Source: Pseudoxanthomonas kalamensis DSM 18571
GTDB lineage: Bacteria; Pseudomonadota; Gammaproteobacteria; Xanthomonadales; Xanthomonadaceae
Length of the DNA stretch: 64,000 bases
Reading direction: 5' to 3'
Assembly (NCBI RefSeq): GCF_010211745.1
Contig: NZ_PDWQ01000002.1
Location: 186,001 to 250,000 of the forward strand
Within the stretch, counting starts at the first letter, position 1; the number at the start of each line of letters is the position of its first letter. The notes under the pieces are model-generated. The model worked only from the letters and a program-made list of their open reading frames with translations, did not search any database and was not told the DNA's origin. The translations under genes and the position numbers were made by a program. This document shows, in pieces, positions 34,135 to 43,512 of the stretch.

Positions 34135-35646
34135 ATGCCTACCCGTCACGATCGTCGCTCCGCACTGAAGCGCCTGGCCGGCGCATCGCTTGGCCTGTCG
34201 CTGGCCCCGCTGTTCGGCGGCGGCCTGCGGGCCGCCATGCGCGGCTCCGCCGCACGCCGTCCGAACATCATCTTCATGATGACCGACGACCAGGCCTTCG
34301 GCGCGATGAGCCTGTACGGCAACCGCATCCTGCAGACGCCGAACATGGACCGGATCGGGCGCGAAGGCGTGCGCTTCGGCCAGGCCTTCGTCACCAACTC
34401 TCTGTGCCTGCCCAGCCGCGCCAGTTATCTCACCGGCCAGTACTCGCATACCCACGGCATGCTGACCAACGGCGAGGAATCCGGCTTCAACGACCAGCCG
34501 GCGATCCGCAACGAGGACACCTGGCCGATCCTACTGGGCAAGGCCGGCTACCACACCGGGATGGTCGGTAAGTGGCACGTCAATTCACCACCGCAGGGCT
34601 ACGACCTGACCGCCATCCTGCAGGGACAAGGGGTGTATTTCGATCCGCCGATGCTGGTCAACGGCCGCTTGCAGGCACAACGCGGGCACGCGGACGACGT
34701 CATCGGCGACCATGCACTGCGCTTCCTGCAGCAGGTGCCGGACGATCGTCCGTTCTGCCTGTTGTGCCAGTTCAAGGCGCCGCACCGCGGCTGGGAACCG
34801 GCACCGCGCTTCGCCAAGCGTTTCGAGAATGTCGACATCCCGCTGCCGGCGCATTTCGACGAGAGTCTGGCCACCCGTCCTCTGGCGGTGCAGAAATCGC
34901 AGATGCGCATCGCCGACATGCCCGACTTCCACGATCGCGGCGTTCCGGCCAGTTTGCCCGAAGCCGAACAGGCACGCGCCAACTACCAGGCCTTCATCAG
35001 GCACTACTACCGTGTGCTTCTGGGCGTGGACGAAAACGTCGGCCGCGTGCTCGATTACCTGGACCGGCAGGGATTGGCGGACAACACTCTGATCGTCTAC
35101 ACCTCCGACAACGGCTTTTTCCTCGGCGAGCACGGCCTGTTCGACAAGCGGCTGATGTACGAGCCCTCGATCCGGGTGCCGATGTTGCTGCGCTGGCCCG
35201 CACAGGTCGATGCCGGACAAGTCGACGACGACAACTTCGTGCTCAATATCGATGTCGCCCCGACCCTGCTGGATCTGGCCGGCGCCGACGTGCCGGACAA
35301 CATGCAGGGACGCAGCTGGCGGCCGCTGCTGGGTCTGGGCGGCGGCTCGGTGCCGTGGCGGCAGGACTTTCTGTACGAATACTTCGAGTTCCCCGCCGCG
35401 CACTGCGTGCGTCGCCATCGCGGCGTGCGCAACCATCGCTGGAAACTGATCCAGTTCTTCGACGACCCGCAGGAATGGGAACTGTACGACCTGCAGGACG
35501 ATCCGGACGAGATGCGCAACCTCGCCGGCGATCTCGCCCATGCCGTCACCCTGCGCAAACTGCGCCAGCGGCTGGCGCAACTGCGCCGCGAATACGACGA
35601 CCACCTGGACTTGCCCGTTCCCGACCCGAAGCAATGTCCGGCCTGA
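34135..35646 (+). CDS. Sulfatase, Tat-exported (second of a tandem pair)
   Basis: This is a 503-residue paralogue of the preceding sulfatase. HDRRSALKRLAGASLGLSL is a twin-arginine signal, the formylglycine motif is C91-L-P-S-R, and NIIFMMTDDQ, MVGKWH and TSDNGFFLGEHGLFDK mark the active site. Overall similarity to the neighbour is high in the core and lower at the ends, indicating an old duplication with possible substrate divergence. AAGGA lies 9 nt before the ATG. It converges on hom with an 18-bp gap. Confidence 0.92.
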   Translation: MPTRHDRRSALKRLAGASLGLSLAPLFGGGLRAAMRGSAARRPNIIFMMTDDQAFGAMSLYGNRILQTPNMDRIGREGVRFGQAFVTNSLCLPSRASYLTGQYSHTHGMLTNGEESGFNDQPAIRNEDTWPILLGKAGYHTGMVGKWHVNSPPQGYDLTAILQGQGVYFDPPMLVNGRLQAQRGHADDVIGDHALRFLQQVPDDRPFCLLCQFKAPHRGWEPAPRFAKRFENVDIPLPAHFDESLATRPLAVQKSQMRIADMPDFHDRGVPASLPEAEQARANYQAFIRHYYRVLLGVDENVGRVLDYLDRQGLADNTLIVYTSDNGFFLGEHGLFDKRLMYEPSIRVPMLLRWPAQVDAGQVDDDNFVLNIDVAPTLLDLAGADVPDNMQGRSWRPLLGLGGGSVPWRQDFLYEYFEFPAAHCVRRHRGVRNHRWKLIQFFDDPQEWELYDLQDDPDEMRNLAGDLAHAVTLRKLRQRLAQLRREYDDHLDLPVPDPKQCPA

Positions 35647-35664
35647 AGACCAGGCCCTTCGGTT

Positions 35665-36753
35665 TCAGGAGCGATCGGCCGTCAGGGATTCCAGCACATC
35701 ATCCAGCAAGGCGGCGGCGGTGACTTCGGCGCCGGCGCCCGGACCCTGGATCAGCAACGGCTGGTTCGGGTAGCGGTCGCACCAGATCGCGACCCGATTG
35801 TCGGTGCCGCTGCCGGCGCACAACGGATGCGAACGCGGCAACGCGCGCAGCCCGACTTCCGCGCCGGATTCGGGGGCAAAGTTGCCGACGAAGCACAACC
35901 GGCAATCGTCCCATTCAGCCTGCCGCAAGCGCTGGGCCAGCATCTCGTCGAGCAGGGGCCAGCGCGCTTCGGCTTCGCCGTCCGGCGCGGTGCGCAACAG
36001 CGGCGGCAGCAGCGAATCCACACGGACCTCGTGCGACTCCAGTGCAAAGCTGGCCGCGCGCGCCAGGATCAGCAGCTTGCGGCGCACATCCTCGCCCGAC
36101 AGGTCCTGGCGCGGGTCGGGCTCGGTATAGCCGGCGTCGCGGGCCTGCCGCAGGCGTTGCGAAAATGCCTGGGTGCCGTCGAAACCGGACAGCAGCCAGG
36201 CCAGCGATCCGGACATCACCCCCTCGATGCGATGGATGCGTTCGCCTCCGCGCAGCAAGGCGCGCAGCGAGCGCAGCAACGGCAACCCCGCGCCGACCGT
36301 GGCGCTGTCGCCGTAGCGCGCGCCGGAATCATGCGCGGCACGGATGATCGCCTGCGCCCGCACAAGTTCTCCGCCGCTGCCGAGCTTGTTCGCCGTCACT
36401 ACATGCACGCCGTCCTGCAACCAGCCCGCATGCCGGTCCGCTACTGCATCGCTCGCGGTGGCGTCGATGACGAAGTCACCTGCTCGCAAAGGGGTGGGTT
36501 CGGCCGATGACGGCGAAGCGCCACGCGCGCGTGGTGCGGCACGTGCCTGCTCCAATGCGGCGTCGATGCCGCCACCGCGGCAGTCATGCACTCCCCGCGA
36601 ATTGGCCAGCCACGCCAGCGACGGCAACTCCAGACCCTGCGTGCGCAGACGCTGGTAGCGCGCGACGAAGGCGCTGCCGACCGTGCCGGTGCCGAACAGG
36701 GTCAGCCGCGGCGCCGCGGCCGCGCCGACATCCAGGCGCAGTACCCGGCTCAT
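35665..36753 (-). CDS. hom: Homoserine dehydrogenase (stand-alone)
   Basis: This enzyme reduces aspartate semialdehyde to homoserine with NAD(P)H. The 362 residues carry a Rossmann start (LTLFGTGTVGSAFV), VVTANK, and the substrate-binding region GVMSGSLAWLLSGFDG and DARDAGYTEPDPRQDLSGEDVRRK. It lacks both an aspartokinase domain and a C-terminal ACT domain, so it should not be feedback-inhibited by threonine. The start overlaps the metB stop (ATGA), making it the third gene of metX-metB-hom and so dedicated to methionine supply. Confidence 0.93.
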   Translation of the reverse strand: MSRVLRLDVGAAAAPRLTLFGTGTVGSAFVARYQRLRTQGLELPSLAWLANSRGVHDCRGGGIDAALEQARAAPRARGASPSSAEPTPLRAGDFVIDATASDAVADRHAGWLQDGVHVVTANKLGSGGELVRAQAIIRAAHDSGARYGDSATVGAGLPLLRSLRALLRGGERIHRIEGVMSGSLAWLLSGFDGTQAFSQRLRQARDAGYTEPDPRQDLSGEDVRRKLLILARAASFALESHEVRVDSLLPPLLRTAPDGEAEARWPLLDEMLAQRLRQAEWDDCRLCFVGNFAPESGAEVGLRALPRSHPLCAGSGTDNRVAIWCDRYPNQPLLIQGPGAGAEVTAAALLDDVLESLTADRS

Positions 36754-37976
36754 GCGTCGGCGCGCTTGCGCTCGCCTTTGGCCACCACCGTTTGCGCACG
36801 CGACAGGGCCGCCTGTAGATCGGCCAGCAGATCGTCCAGCGCCTCGATCCCGACCGACAGCCGCAGCAGGCCGTCGGAAATGCCGGCCTTGGCCCGCGCC
36901 TCCGGCGTCATCGCCGCATGCGTCATCGTCGCCGGATGCGCGACCAGGCTTTCCACGCCACCCAGCGATTCGGCCAGGGTGAAACAGCGCAGACCATCGA
37001 CGAAGGCGCGCACCTCGTCCTCGCCGCCGTGCAGCTCGAACGAGATCATCGCGCCGAATCCCTTCTGCTGGCGCGCGGCCAGCGCATGATCGCGGTGCGA
37101 GGCCAGGCCCGGGTAATGCACCTTGGCCACCGACGCGTGCCCCTCCAGCAATTCGGCGACGGCTTGCGCATTCTCCTGGTGCACGCGCAGGCGCGCGTCC
37201 AGCGTGCGCAGGCCGCGCAGGGTCAGGAAGCTGTCGAACGGCGAGCCGGTCAGGCCCAGCGCATTGGCCCACCAGACCAGTTGCTCGTGCACGTCGGCAT
37301 CGCGGGCGACGACCGCGCCACCGACGACGTCGCTGTGGCCGTTGACGTACTTGGTGGTCGAATGCAGCACCAGGTCGGCGCCGAACTCCAGCGGCCGCTG
37401 CAGCGCCGGCGACAGGAAGGTGTTGTCGACCGCGACCCTGGCCCCTGCCTTGTGCGCGGCATCGATGACGAAACGCAGGTCGGTCACCCGCAGCAGCGGA
37501 TTGGACGGCGTTTCCACCAGCACCAGCTTCGGCGACTGCGCCAGCGCCTCGGCCAGCGAACGCGGGTCGGTCAGGTCGGCGGTGATCAGTTCGAAATGGC
37601 CCTTGGCGGCCAGCGCGTTGAACAGCCGCCAGCTGCCGCCATAAGCATCATGCGGCACCACCAGCCGGTCGCCGGGCGACAGCAGCGCGTGCAGGACCAG
37701 GGCGATCGCGCCCATGCCGGTCGCGGTGACCACGCCGCCGATGCCGCCTTCCAGTTCGGCCAGCGCCTCGGCCAGCAGGTCGCGGGTCGGGTTGCCGCTG
37801 CGGGTGTAGTCGTACTGGCGCTTGTTGCCGAAGCCGTCGAAGCTGAAGTTGGACGACAGCACGATCGGCGGAGTCACCGCGCCGTACGCGGTATCGCGGT
37901 CGATACCGGCGCGCACCGCGGAGGTGGCGGTCGAAAAGGGGGTGCTGTCGTTGGCGGTGCCGTCGATGGCGCTCAT
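36750..37976 (-). CDS. metB: Cystathionine gamma-synthase / O-succinylhomoserine sulfhydrylase-type enzyme
   Basis: This is a 408-residue PLP enzyme of the Cys/Met metabolism family joining activated homoserine to cysteine (transsulfuration) or sulfide. TRSGNPTRDLLAEALAELEGG, VVPHDAYGG, VDNTFLSPALQ and the PLP lysine in LVLHSTTKYVNGHSDVVGG are seen. The neighbour metX supplies the activated homoserine. The start overlaps the metX stop by 4 nt. Synthase versus direct sulfhydrylase cannot be told from sequence. Confidence 0.93.
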   Translation of the reverse strand: MSAIDGTANDSTPFSTATSAVRAGIDRDTAYGAVTPPIVLSSNFSFDGFGNKRQYDYTRSGNPTRDLLAEALAELEGGIGGVVTATGMGAIALVLHALLSPGDRLVVPHDAYGGSWRLFNALAAKGHFELITADLTDPRSLAEALAQSPKLVLVETPSNPLLRVTDLRFVIDAAHKAGARVAVDNTFLSPALQRPLEFGADLVLHSTTKYVNGHSDVVGGAVVARDADVHEQLVWWANALGLTGSPFDSFLTLRGLRTLDARLRVHQENAQAVAELLEGHASVAKVHYPGLASHRDHALAARQQKGFGAMISFELHGGEDEVRAFVDGLRCFTLAESLGGVESLVAHPATMTHAAMTPEARAKAGISDGLLRLSVGIEALDDLLADLQAALSRAQTVVAKGERKRADA

Positions 37977-39013
37977 GCGGAGTCTCCGGCGCCGTCGGCG
38001 CTGTGCAATGCGTGGGAAAGCAGGGCGTCGATGCGATCGGTTTCCTTGAGGAAGGCATCGTGGCCGTAGGGCGAGCGCAGGATGCGCAAGGTACCGAGCC
38101 GGCCGAGGCCCTCGACCAGTCCGACCAGGTCGGCCAGCGGCACCAGACGGTCGCCTTCGACCGCGATCACCGTGGTCGGCACGCCGACTGCGGCCGGGTC
38201 GACGTTCTGCAGGTCGATCGATTCGGACAGCCGCAGGAAGGCGTTGACCGGCGTGCGCGCCACGTATTGCGCGCCGACCGCGTCCAGATAGTCCTCCGCC
38301 GCCACCCGCACGCGACCGTTGACCACTTCAGGCAGGGCGTCGAAGCGTTCGGCAAATTCTTCCTGAGTGCGGTAGCTGAGCATGGCGAACTGCCGCGCCA
38401 GCGACAGCCCCTGCGCATCGGCGCACTGCAACTGGCCCAGCGCCACCGCCTTGCGCTGCAGCGCGCGCCAGGCCGCCGCATACGGATGGGCGCGGTGTGC
38501 GCCGCTGACTGCCACCAATCGCTGCAGGCGCTGCGGGTGACGGACCGCCAATTGCAGCCCGACCAGGGCGCCGTAGGAATAGCCGACGAAGCCCTGCAGG
38601 CGCTCGATCTCCAGTGCGTCCAGCAAGGCGACGATGGCATCGGCCTGGTCGGCGGGATCGATCGGCGCATCCAGCTTGCCGTCGGCGCCGACGAAATCGA
38701 AGGCCAGGACCCGACGATGTGCCGGATCCAGCGTGCGGCCTTCGCCGACCAGTTCGTCGGCCCAGCCCTTCTCCGGGAATTCGGCGCTGGCCGACACATG
38801 GCGATGCGCGGAAATGCCGCCGGCCACGAACACCACCGGCGCTGCGGCCGGCCCCTGCACTTCATAGCGCAGGGTCAGCGTGCGCGTGCCCGCATGGCGC
38901 ATGGCCAGCACCACCGGCAGTTCGCCACGGCTGGCGTGCGAAGTCCGCGCCGGGCCGGCATTGGTCGGGGGGATCGAAGCGGGTACGGTGGGCGGCTCTT
39001 TCACGGGACTCAT
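37973..39013 (-). CDS. metX: Homoserine (or serine) O-acyltransferase, MetX family
   Basis: This is a 346-residue alpha/beta-hydrolase-fold acyltransferase that activates homoserine by O-succinylation or O-acetylation. FVAGGISAHRHV (oxyanion region), nucleophile elbow GYSYGALVGLQLA and the C-terminal SPYGHDAFLKET (catalytic His) are seen. Family members from related bacteria use succinyl-CoA, and some act on serine; the operon with metB and hom favours homoserine. The start MSPVKEP at 39013 follows the riboswitch; a longer frame from 39133 lies inside the aptamer and was rejected. Confidence 0.92.
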   Translation of the reverse strand: MSPVKEPPTVPASIPPTNAGPARTSHASRGELPVVLAMRHAGTRTLTLRYEVQGPAAAPVVFVAGGISAHRHVSASAEFPEKGWADELVGEGRTLDPAHRRVLAFDFVGADGKLDAPIDPADQADAIVALLDALEIERLQGFVGYSYGALVGLQLAVRHPQRLQRLVAVSGAHRAHPYAAAWRALQRKAVALGQLQCADAQGLSLARQFAMLSYRTQEEFAERFDALPEVVNGRVRVAAEDYLDAVGAQYVARTPVNAFLRLSESIDLQNVDPAAVGVPTTVIAVEGDRLVPLADLVGLVEGLGRLGTLRILRSPYGHDAFLKETDRIDALLSHALHSADGAGDSA

Positions 39014-39087
39014 GGCGTTTCCAGCGGTGGATCGGCCATCGAGCTTCGCGGAGCCCGCGTTCGCCATGCACGAGGCATGGATCGAAC

Positions 39088-39203
39088 CATCTTTCGGCGG
39101 ACGCACGCAGGTCCCCGCAGGATTTGGCACCAAACACGCGGCGCCGAAGCGCCCGCTGGTTGCCCCGGCATCAAAGGGCCTGTCCCTCCGCCGGTCTCGA
39201 TGG
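39088..39203 (-). ncRNA. SAM-I type (S-box) riboswitch in front of metX
   Basis: On the minus strand the leader has CCATCGAGA, GGCGGAGGGAC, GGCCC, UGAUGCC, GGCAACC, then GGUGCCAAAUCCUGC and CGAAAGAUGG in the order of the SAM-I aptamer. The first CCAUC pairs with the last GAUGG to close P1. SAM binding should shut off metX-metB-hom. The 75 nt between the aptamer and the ATG hold a hairpin (CCATGC/GCATGG, 39064-39080) but no terminator with a U run, so control may be at translation initiation. Confidence 0.85.
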
Positions 39204-39210
39204 TCCGCGC

Positions 39211-39239
39211 AGATTGCCAGCCCGGTTTCCGCTTGTCAA
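39211..39239 (-). promoter_or_regulatory. Sigma-70 promoter of the metX riboswitch operon
   Basis: Minus-strand TTGACA (39239-39234), exactly 17 bp, CAATCT (39216-39211). Transcription would begin near 39204, directly at the first base of the riboswitch P1 stem. The perfect -35 makes this the best classical promoter in the window. Confidence 0.75.
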
Positions 39240-39291
39240 TCGCTTTATGCGCATGAAGCGATGGAATGCATCGCCAGCGGCACGGACACCG

Positions 39292-39297
39292 CATAAT
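39292..39297 (+). promoter_or_regulatory. -10 box of the M23 peptidase gene, leaderless arrangement
   Basis: CATAAT lies exactly 7 nt before the ATG at 39305; no ribosome binding site is seen. Confidence 0.45.
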
Positions 39298-39304
39298 TCC
39301 GGCG

Positions 39305-40252
39305 ATGCCCGGTTCCACTCTCCCCCGCCCCCTGCGCCGCGTCACCCTGCTCGCCTGGCTGATCGGCTTGGCCGCCTTCGCCACCACGGCGGATGCGGCC
39401 CGGCTGTACAAGTGGAAGGACCTGCAGGGGGTGACCCGCTACGGCGACCAGCCCCCGGACAACGCCCAGCCCGTGACCGGCAAGGTCGAAGTCCTGCGCT
39501 ACCGCAACCCCGGCGCGCCACTGGTCCGTCTGCGCCTGGAAAAACAACCCACCCGCTACCTGGCCTGGGCCGACAACGACATGCATGGGCCGGTCCAGGT
39601 GCAGCTGGAATTCCGCCGCAACCGCAACATGCTGGCCTCCCCGGCACTGCCGGTCGCCGCCACCGTGGCCGGCGGCGACAGCACGCAACTGGCTGCACTG
39701 CTGATCACCGACGGCTCGGGCAAGGGCGACTTCGAACTGGACATGCGCTCGGTGCCGGGCGACCCGCGCGCCCATCCCCGCGACCATCTGTACCGGCTGC
39801 CCTTCCAGGCCGACATGGTCCGCGTGGACCAGGGGCCCGGCGGCCGCTTCAGTCATGACGATGCGCAGAATCTGTACGCGGTCGATTTCGCCATCCCCGA
39901 GGGCACTCCGGTACTGGCCGCACGCGCCGGCGTGGTCATGCAGGTCGAGGGCGACTTCGACCGCGCCGGCCCGGACCGCGAGGCCTACGGCGGCCGCGCC
40001 AACTTCATCCGCATCCTGCACGACGACGGCAGCATGGCGGTGTACGCGCACCTGCAACCGGAAGGCGTGCAGGTGCGCGAAGGCCAGTCGGTGCACGAGG
40101 GCCAGCGCATCGGGCTGTCCGGCAATACCGGCTTCAGCACCGCCCCGCACCTGCACTTCGTGGTCCAGGTCAACCGCGGCATGCGGCTGGAATCGATCCC
40201 GGTGCGGATCCAGGGGCCGCTGGGCGAACTGAAATTCCCGGCGATTCACTGA
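39305..40252 (+). CDS. Exported M23 (LytM/peptidoglycan) endopeptidase with DUF4124 N terminus
   Basis: This is a 315-residue exported protein. The signal peptide (to ADAA, about residue 31) is followed by a DUF4124 segment ([19 protein letters not shown]), a middle beta region and a C-terminal peptidase M23 domain (about 180-305): [16 protein letters not shown] holds the zinc Asp, and APHLHFVVQ is the HxH motif. It should cut peptide cross-bridges in murein or assist amidases. The first zinc His is not in the usual HxxxD spacing; the nearest His ([12 protein letters not shown]) precedes the Asp by more than usual, as in some relatives. Confidence 0.88.
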   Translation: MPGSTLPRPLRRVTLLAWLIGLAAFATTADAARLYKWKDLQGVTRYGDQPPDNAQPVTGKVEVLRYRNPGAPLVRLRLEKQPTRYLAWADNDMHGPVQVQLEFRRNRNMLASPALPVAATVAGGDSTQLAALLITDGSGKGDFELDMRSVPGDPRAHPRDHLYRLPFQADMVRVDQGPGGRFSHDDAQNLYAVDFAIPEGTPVLAARAGVVMQVEGDFDRAGPDREAYGGRANFIRILHDDGSMAVYAHLQPEGVQVREGQSVHEGQRIGLSGNTGFSTAPHLHFVVQVNRGMRLESIPVRIQGPLGELKFPAIH

Positions 40253-40282
40253 GGCAGCGGCCGGCGATGGGCCAGTCCCCGC

Positions 40283-40288
40283 TATAAT
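40283..40288 (+). promoter_or_regulatory. -10 box of prfC
   Basis: A consensus TATAAT lies 46 nt before the prfC ATG at 40335. No good -35 was found at 17 bp. Confidence 0.45.
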
Positions 40289-40334
40289 CGCCGCCTTCCC
40301 GAGCCCTGCTGACGCCGTCTCCGGCGCCGTTCCC

Positions 40335-41954
40335 ATGTCTGCTGCCCCTCTCTCCGATGTCGCCCACGAAGCCGCGCGCCGCCGCACCTTTGCCATCATC
40401 TCCCACCCCGACGCCGGCAAGACCACGCTGACCGAAAAGCTGCTGCTGTTCGGCGGTGCGATCCAGATGGCGGGCTCGGTCAAGGGCCGCAAGGCCGCCC
40501 GCCATGCGACCTCCGACTGGATGGCGCTGGAAAAGGAACGCGGCATCTCGGTGACCAGCTCGGTGATGCAGTTCCCCTACGAGGGCCGCATCGTCAACCT
40601 GCTGGATACCCCCGGCCACGCCGACTTCGGCGAGGACACCTACCGGGTGCTGACCGCGGTGGACAGCGCGCTGATGGTCATCGACGTGGCCAAGGGCGTG
40701 GAGGAACGCACGATCAAGCTGATGGAAGTGTGCCGCCTGCGCGACACCCCGATCATGACCTTCATCAACAAGCTCGACCGCGAAGGCAAGGACCCGATCG
40801 AACTGCTGGACGAAGTCGAACGCGTGCTGGGCATCCAGTGCGCGCCGGTGACCTGGCCGATCGGCATGGGCCAGCGGCTGAAGGGCGTGGTCCACCTGAT
40901 CAGCGGCGAGGTGCATCTGTACGAACCGGGACGCAACTTCACCCGCCAGGATTCGACCATCTTCCCGTCGCTGGACGCGCCGGGGCTGGCCGAAAGGATC
41001 GGCGCCGACATGCTGGCCGCGCTGCGCGATGAACTGGAACTGGTGCAGGGCGCCGCCGCCGAATTCGACCCCGAGGCCTACCTGCGTGGCGAACAGACCC
41101 CGGTGTTCTTCGGCTCCGGCGTCAACAACTTCGGCGTGCAGCCGTTGCTGGATTTTTTCGTCGAACACGCACCCTCGCCGCAGCCGCGCGCCACCACTGG
41201 GCGCACGGTGCAACCGACCGAGGACAAGCTGAGCGGTTTCGTGTTCAAGATCCAGGCCAACATGGATCCGCAACACCGCGATCGCGTCGCCTTCATGCGC
41301 GTTTGCTCGGGGAAATTCACTGCGGGCATGAAAGCCTTCCACGTCCGCAGCGGCAAGGAAATGAAGCTGGCGAACGCGTTGACCTTCATGGCCAGCGACC
41401 GCGAAATCGCCGCCGAGGCGTATCCGGGCGACGTGATCGGCATCCACAACCACGGCACCATCTCGATCGGCGACACCTTCACCGAAGGCGAGTCGCTGTC
41501 GTTCACCGGCATCCCCAACTTCGCCCCGGAACTGTTCCGCCGTGCCCGCCTGCGCGATCCGCTCAAGCTGAAGCAGTTGCAGAAAGGCCTAGCCCAGCTG
41601 TCGGAGGAAGGCGCCACCCAGTTCTTCCGCCCGCTGATGAGCAACGACCTGATCCTCGGCGCGGTCGGCGTGCTGCAGTTCGACGTGGTCGCCTACCGGC
41701 TCAAGGACGAATACGGCGTGGACGCCAGCTTCGAACCGGTGCAGGTGGCGACCGCGCGCTGGATCCACTGCGACGACGCCAGGAAGCTGGAAGAGTTCCG
41801 CGAGAAGAACGCGCTGAACCTGGCCCTGGACGCCGCCGGCGAGCTGGTCTACATCGCCCCGACCCGGGTCAACCTGCAACTGGCCGAAGAACGCGCCCCC
41901 GGCGTCGAGTTCCGCGCCACCCGCGAACACGCGCACAGCGTGGCGGTGGAATAG
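40335..41954 (+). CDS. prfC: Peptide chain release factor 3
   Basis: This translational GTPase recycles RF1/RF2 from the ribosome after peptide release. The 539 residues carry G1 [11 protein letters not shown]2 ([11 protein letters not shown]), G3 DTPGHADF and G4 NKLDREG, with the RF3-specific [14 protein letters not shown] insert; the C-terminal domains II and III are complete and end in HAHSVAVE. No ribosome binding site is obvious directly before the ATG. Confidence 0.97.
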   Translation: MSAAPLSDVAHEAARRRTFAIISHPDAGKTTLTEKLLLFGGAIQMAGSVKGRKAARHATSDWMALEKERGISVTSSVMQFPYEGRIVNLLDTPGHADFGEDTYRVLTAVDSALMVIDVAKGVEERTIKLMEVCRLRDTPIMTFINKLDREGKDPIELLDEVERVLGIQCAPVTWPIGMGQRLKGVVHLISGEVHLYEPGRNFTRQDSTIFPSLDAPGLAERIGADMLAALRDELELVQGAAAEFDPEAYLRGEQTPVFFGSGVNNFGVQPLLDFFVEHAPSPQPRATTGRTVQPTEDKLSGFVFKIQANMDPQHRDRVAFMRVCSGKFTAGMKAFHVRSGKEMKLANALTFMASDREIAAEAYPGDVIGIHNHGTISIGDTFTEGESLSFTGIPNFAPELFRRARLRDPLKLKQLQKGLAQLSEEGATQFFRPLMSNDLILGAVGVLQFDVVAYRLKDEYGVDASFEPVQVATARWIHCDDARKLEEFREKNALNLALDAAGELVYIAPTRVNLQLAEERAPGVEFRATREHAHSVAVE

Positions 41955-42066
41955 AGGCCTCAGGCATCGATCCGGGCGCGTGATTCCCATCACCAGCCAT
42001 ACCCGCCGCTGAATCTGACGTCGGCGCACGGATGCACCGATTGCTGCATTGCGGTAATTTGGGCGC

Positions 42067-42723
42067 ATGAACCCCCATGCCTCGCTGCACGACGATCTGA
42101 CCGAACTGCGCGACGAGATCGCCAACGCGTTGACCCACGGGGTCGGTGCGGCGGCGGCATTGGCCGGCGGTGCGGTGCTGATCACCCTGGCTGCCATCTA
42201 CGGCGATGGCTGGCAACTGGCCGGTGCCATCGTGTTCGGCGTGGCCCTGCTGCTGCTGTACACGGCCTCCACCCTGTACCACGCCATCCAGCACCCGGTC
42301 GCCAAGGGCCGGCTGAAGGTGTTCGACCACTGCGCGATCTACCTGCTGATCGCCGGCACCTATACGCCGTTCACCCTGATCGGCCTGCGCGGGCCGTGGG
42401 GCTGGGGGCTGTTCGCGGCGATCTGGGCGCTGGCCATTGCCGGGGTGCTGTTCAAACTGTTCTACACCGGCCGCTTCAAGACGCTATCGACCCTGATCTA
42501 CGTGGCGATGGGCTGGCTGGTGATCGTGGCGATCAAGCCGATGCTGTCGTCGCTGGATGCCTGGACCTTGGGCTGGCTGCTGGGCGGCGGCGTGTTCTAC
42601 ACGCTGGGCACCTACTTCTACCACCGCGAGTCGATCCGCTACTCGCACGCCATCTGGCATTTGTTCGTCATCGCCGGTAGCGTCTGCCACTTCGTCGCGG
42701 TGACTCGGCAGGTGTTGTCCTGA
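42067..42723 (+). CDS. Hemolysin III / PAQR family membrane protein
   Basis: This is a 218-residue seven-helix inner-membrane protein of the hemolysin-III (TrhA, PAQR-like) family. Conserved blocks are DEIANALTHGVGAA, LYTASTLYHAI (Ser and His of the metal site), FDHCAIYLLIAGTYTPF, and YFYHRESIRYSHAIWHLFVIAGSVCHF with the two C-terminal His. Relatives influence membrane fluidity; haemolytic activity is doubtful. TAATTT lies 6 nt before the ATG. Confidence 0.92.
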   Translation: MNPHASLHDDLTELRDEIANALTHGVGAAAALAGGAVLITLAAIYGDGWQLAGAIVFGVALLLLYTASTLYHAIQHPVAKGRLKVFDHCAIYLLIAGTYTPFTLIGLRGPWGWGLFAAIWALAIAGVLFKLFYTGRFKTLSTLIYVAMGWLVIVAIKPMLSSLDAWTLGWLLGGGVFYTLGTYFYHRESIRYSHAIWHLFVIAGSVCHFVAVTRQVLS

Positions 42724-42765
42724 CGCAAGGCAGCATCACAATAGACATACGACTGGAGTGGATTG

Positions 42766-42996
42766 TCAGTCCGTGTGGCATCCGACGACGTTGCTGGCTT
42801 CAAGCAGACTAGCGCCCGTCTGCTTCCGATATGCACGGATCGCGGCAACCATCTTTCCACACCCCATGAGTTCTCGAACCTCATCGGAAGGCCCCGGCAA
42901 ATCGGAAACGGGACGAGGCTTGGGTTGCATTGGTTGCATTGCAATGACAACTACCATGAGTGCAACGACCGCGCTTATGTATGCCGCTGTTTCCAT
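42766..42996 (-). CDS. Small membrane protein with an L7/L12-C-terminal-like domain
   Basis: This is a 76-residue protein: METAAYISAVVALMVVVIAMQPM is one transmembrane helix, and the soluble tail (MVAAIRAYRKQTGASLLEASNVV) resembles the helix-turn-helix of ribosomal protein L7/L12 C-terminal domains, as found in a group of small membrane proteins of unknown role. The start at 42996 puts GGA about 9 nt upstream; the ATG at 43017 is possible. The region has a visibly lower GC content than its neighbours. Confidence 0.65.
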   Translation of the reverse strand: METAAYISAVVALMVVVIAMQPMQPKPRPVSDLPGPSDEVRELMGCGKMVAAIRAYRKQTGASLLEASNVVGCHTD

Positions 42997-43083
42997 TGCT
43001 GAGAATCCATTCGTCAAAAATAATTTCCGTAGATCACAATCAAAGCAATGTCACCGATTGAGGGCGACTTGTTCAGAGGTTCC

Positions 43084-43512
43084 CTAACTCGCGATATACC
43101 GCTGCAACTGATCCAGTTCGACCTGCTGGTCCTCGATCACCGCCTTGACCAGGTCGCCGATGGAAATCACTCCGACGACCTCGTCCCCTTGCGTCACCGG
43201 CAAATGGCGGATGCGGTGCTCGGTGACGACCTGCATGCAGCGATCCACGCTGTCGTCCGGGCCCACCGTGATGACCTTGGCGGTCATGATCTCGCTGACC
43301 GGTGTGCCCGACGAGGACTTGCCGTGCAGGACGATCTTGCGCGCGTAGTCGCGCTCGGAAACGATGCCGGCCAACCTGGGGCCTTCCATCACCAGTACCG
43401 CACCGACGCCTTTCTCGGCCATCAGCCGGATTGCGTCGATCACCGAATCGCCCGGAGCTACCGCGTAGATCTCAGGCGTCTTCTCCCCCAACAACTGCCT
43501 TACCGTGCGCAT
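43084..43512 (-). CDS. CBS-domain protein
   Basis: This is a 142-residue cytosolic protein made of two CBS domains (a Bateman module): VAPGDSVIDAIRLMAEKGVGAVLVME with GIVSERDYARKI, then VGPDDSVDRCMQVVTEHRIRHLPV with GVISIGDLVKAVI. Such modules bind adenine nucleotides and sense energy state. There is no fused effector domain. The start at 43512 (GGAAGG upstream) makes it overlap the 3' end of the glycosyltransferase gene by 41 bp. Confidence 0.93.
   Translation of the reverse strand: MRTVRQLLGEKTPEIYAVAPGDSVIDAIRLMAEKGVGAVLVMEGPRLAGIVSERDYARKIVLHGKSSSGTPVSEIMTAKVITVGPDDSVDRCMQVVTEHRIRHLPVTQGDEVVGVISIGDLVKAVIEDQQVELDQLQRYIAS

Noticed and set aside
39014-39133. N-terminal extension of metX
   Set aside because: It lies inside the riboswitch aptamer and has no counterpart in the family.
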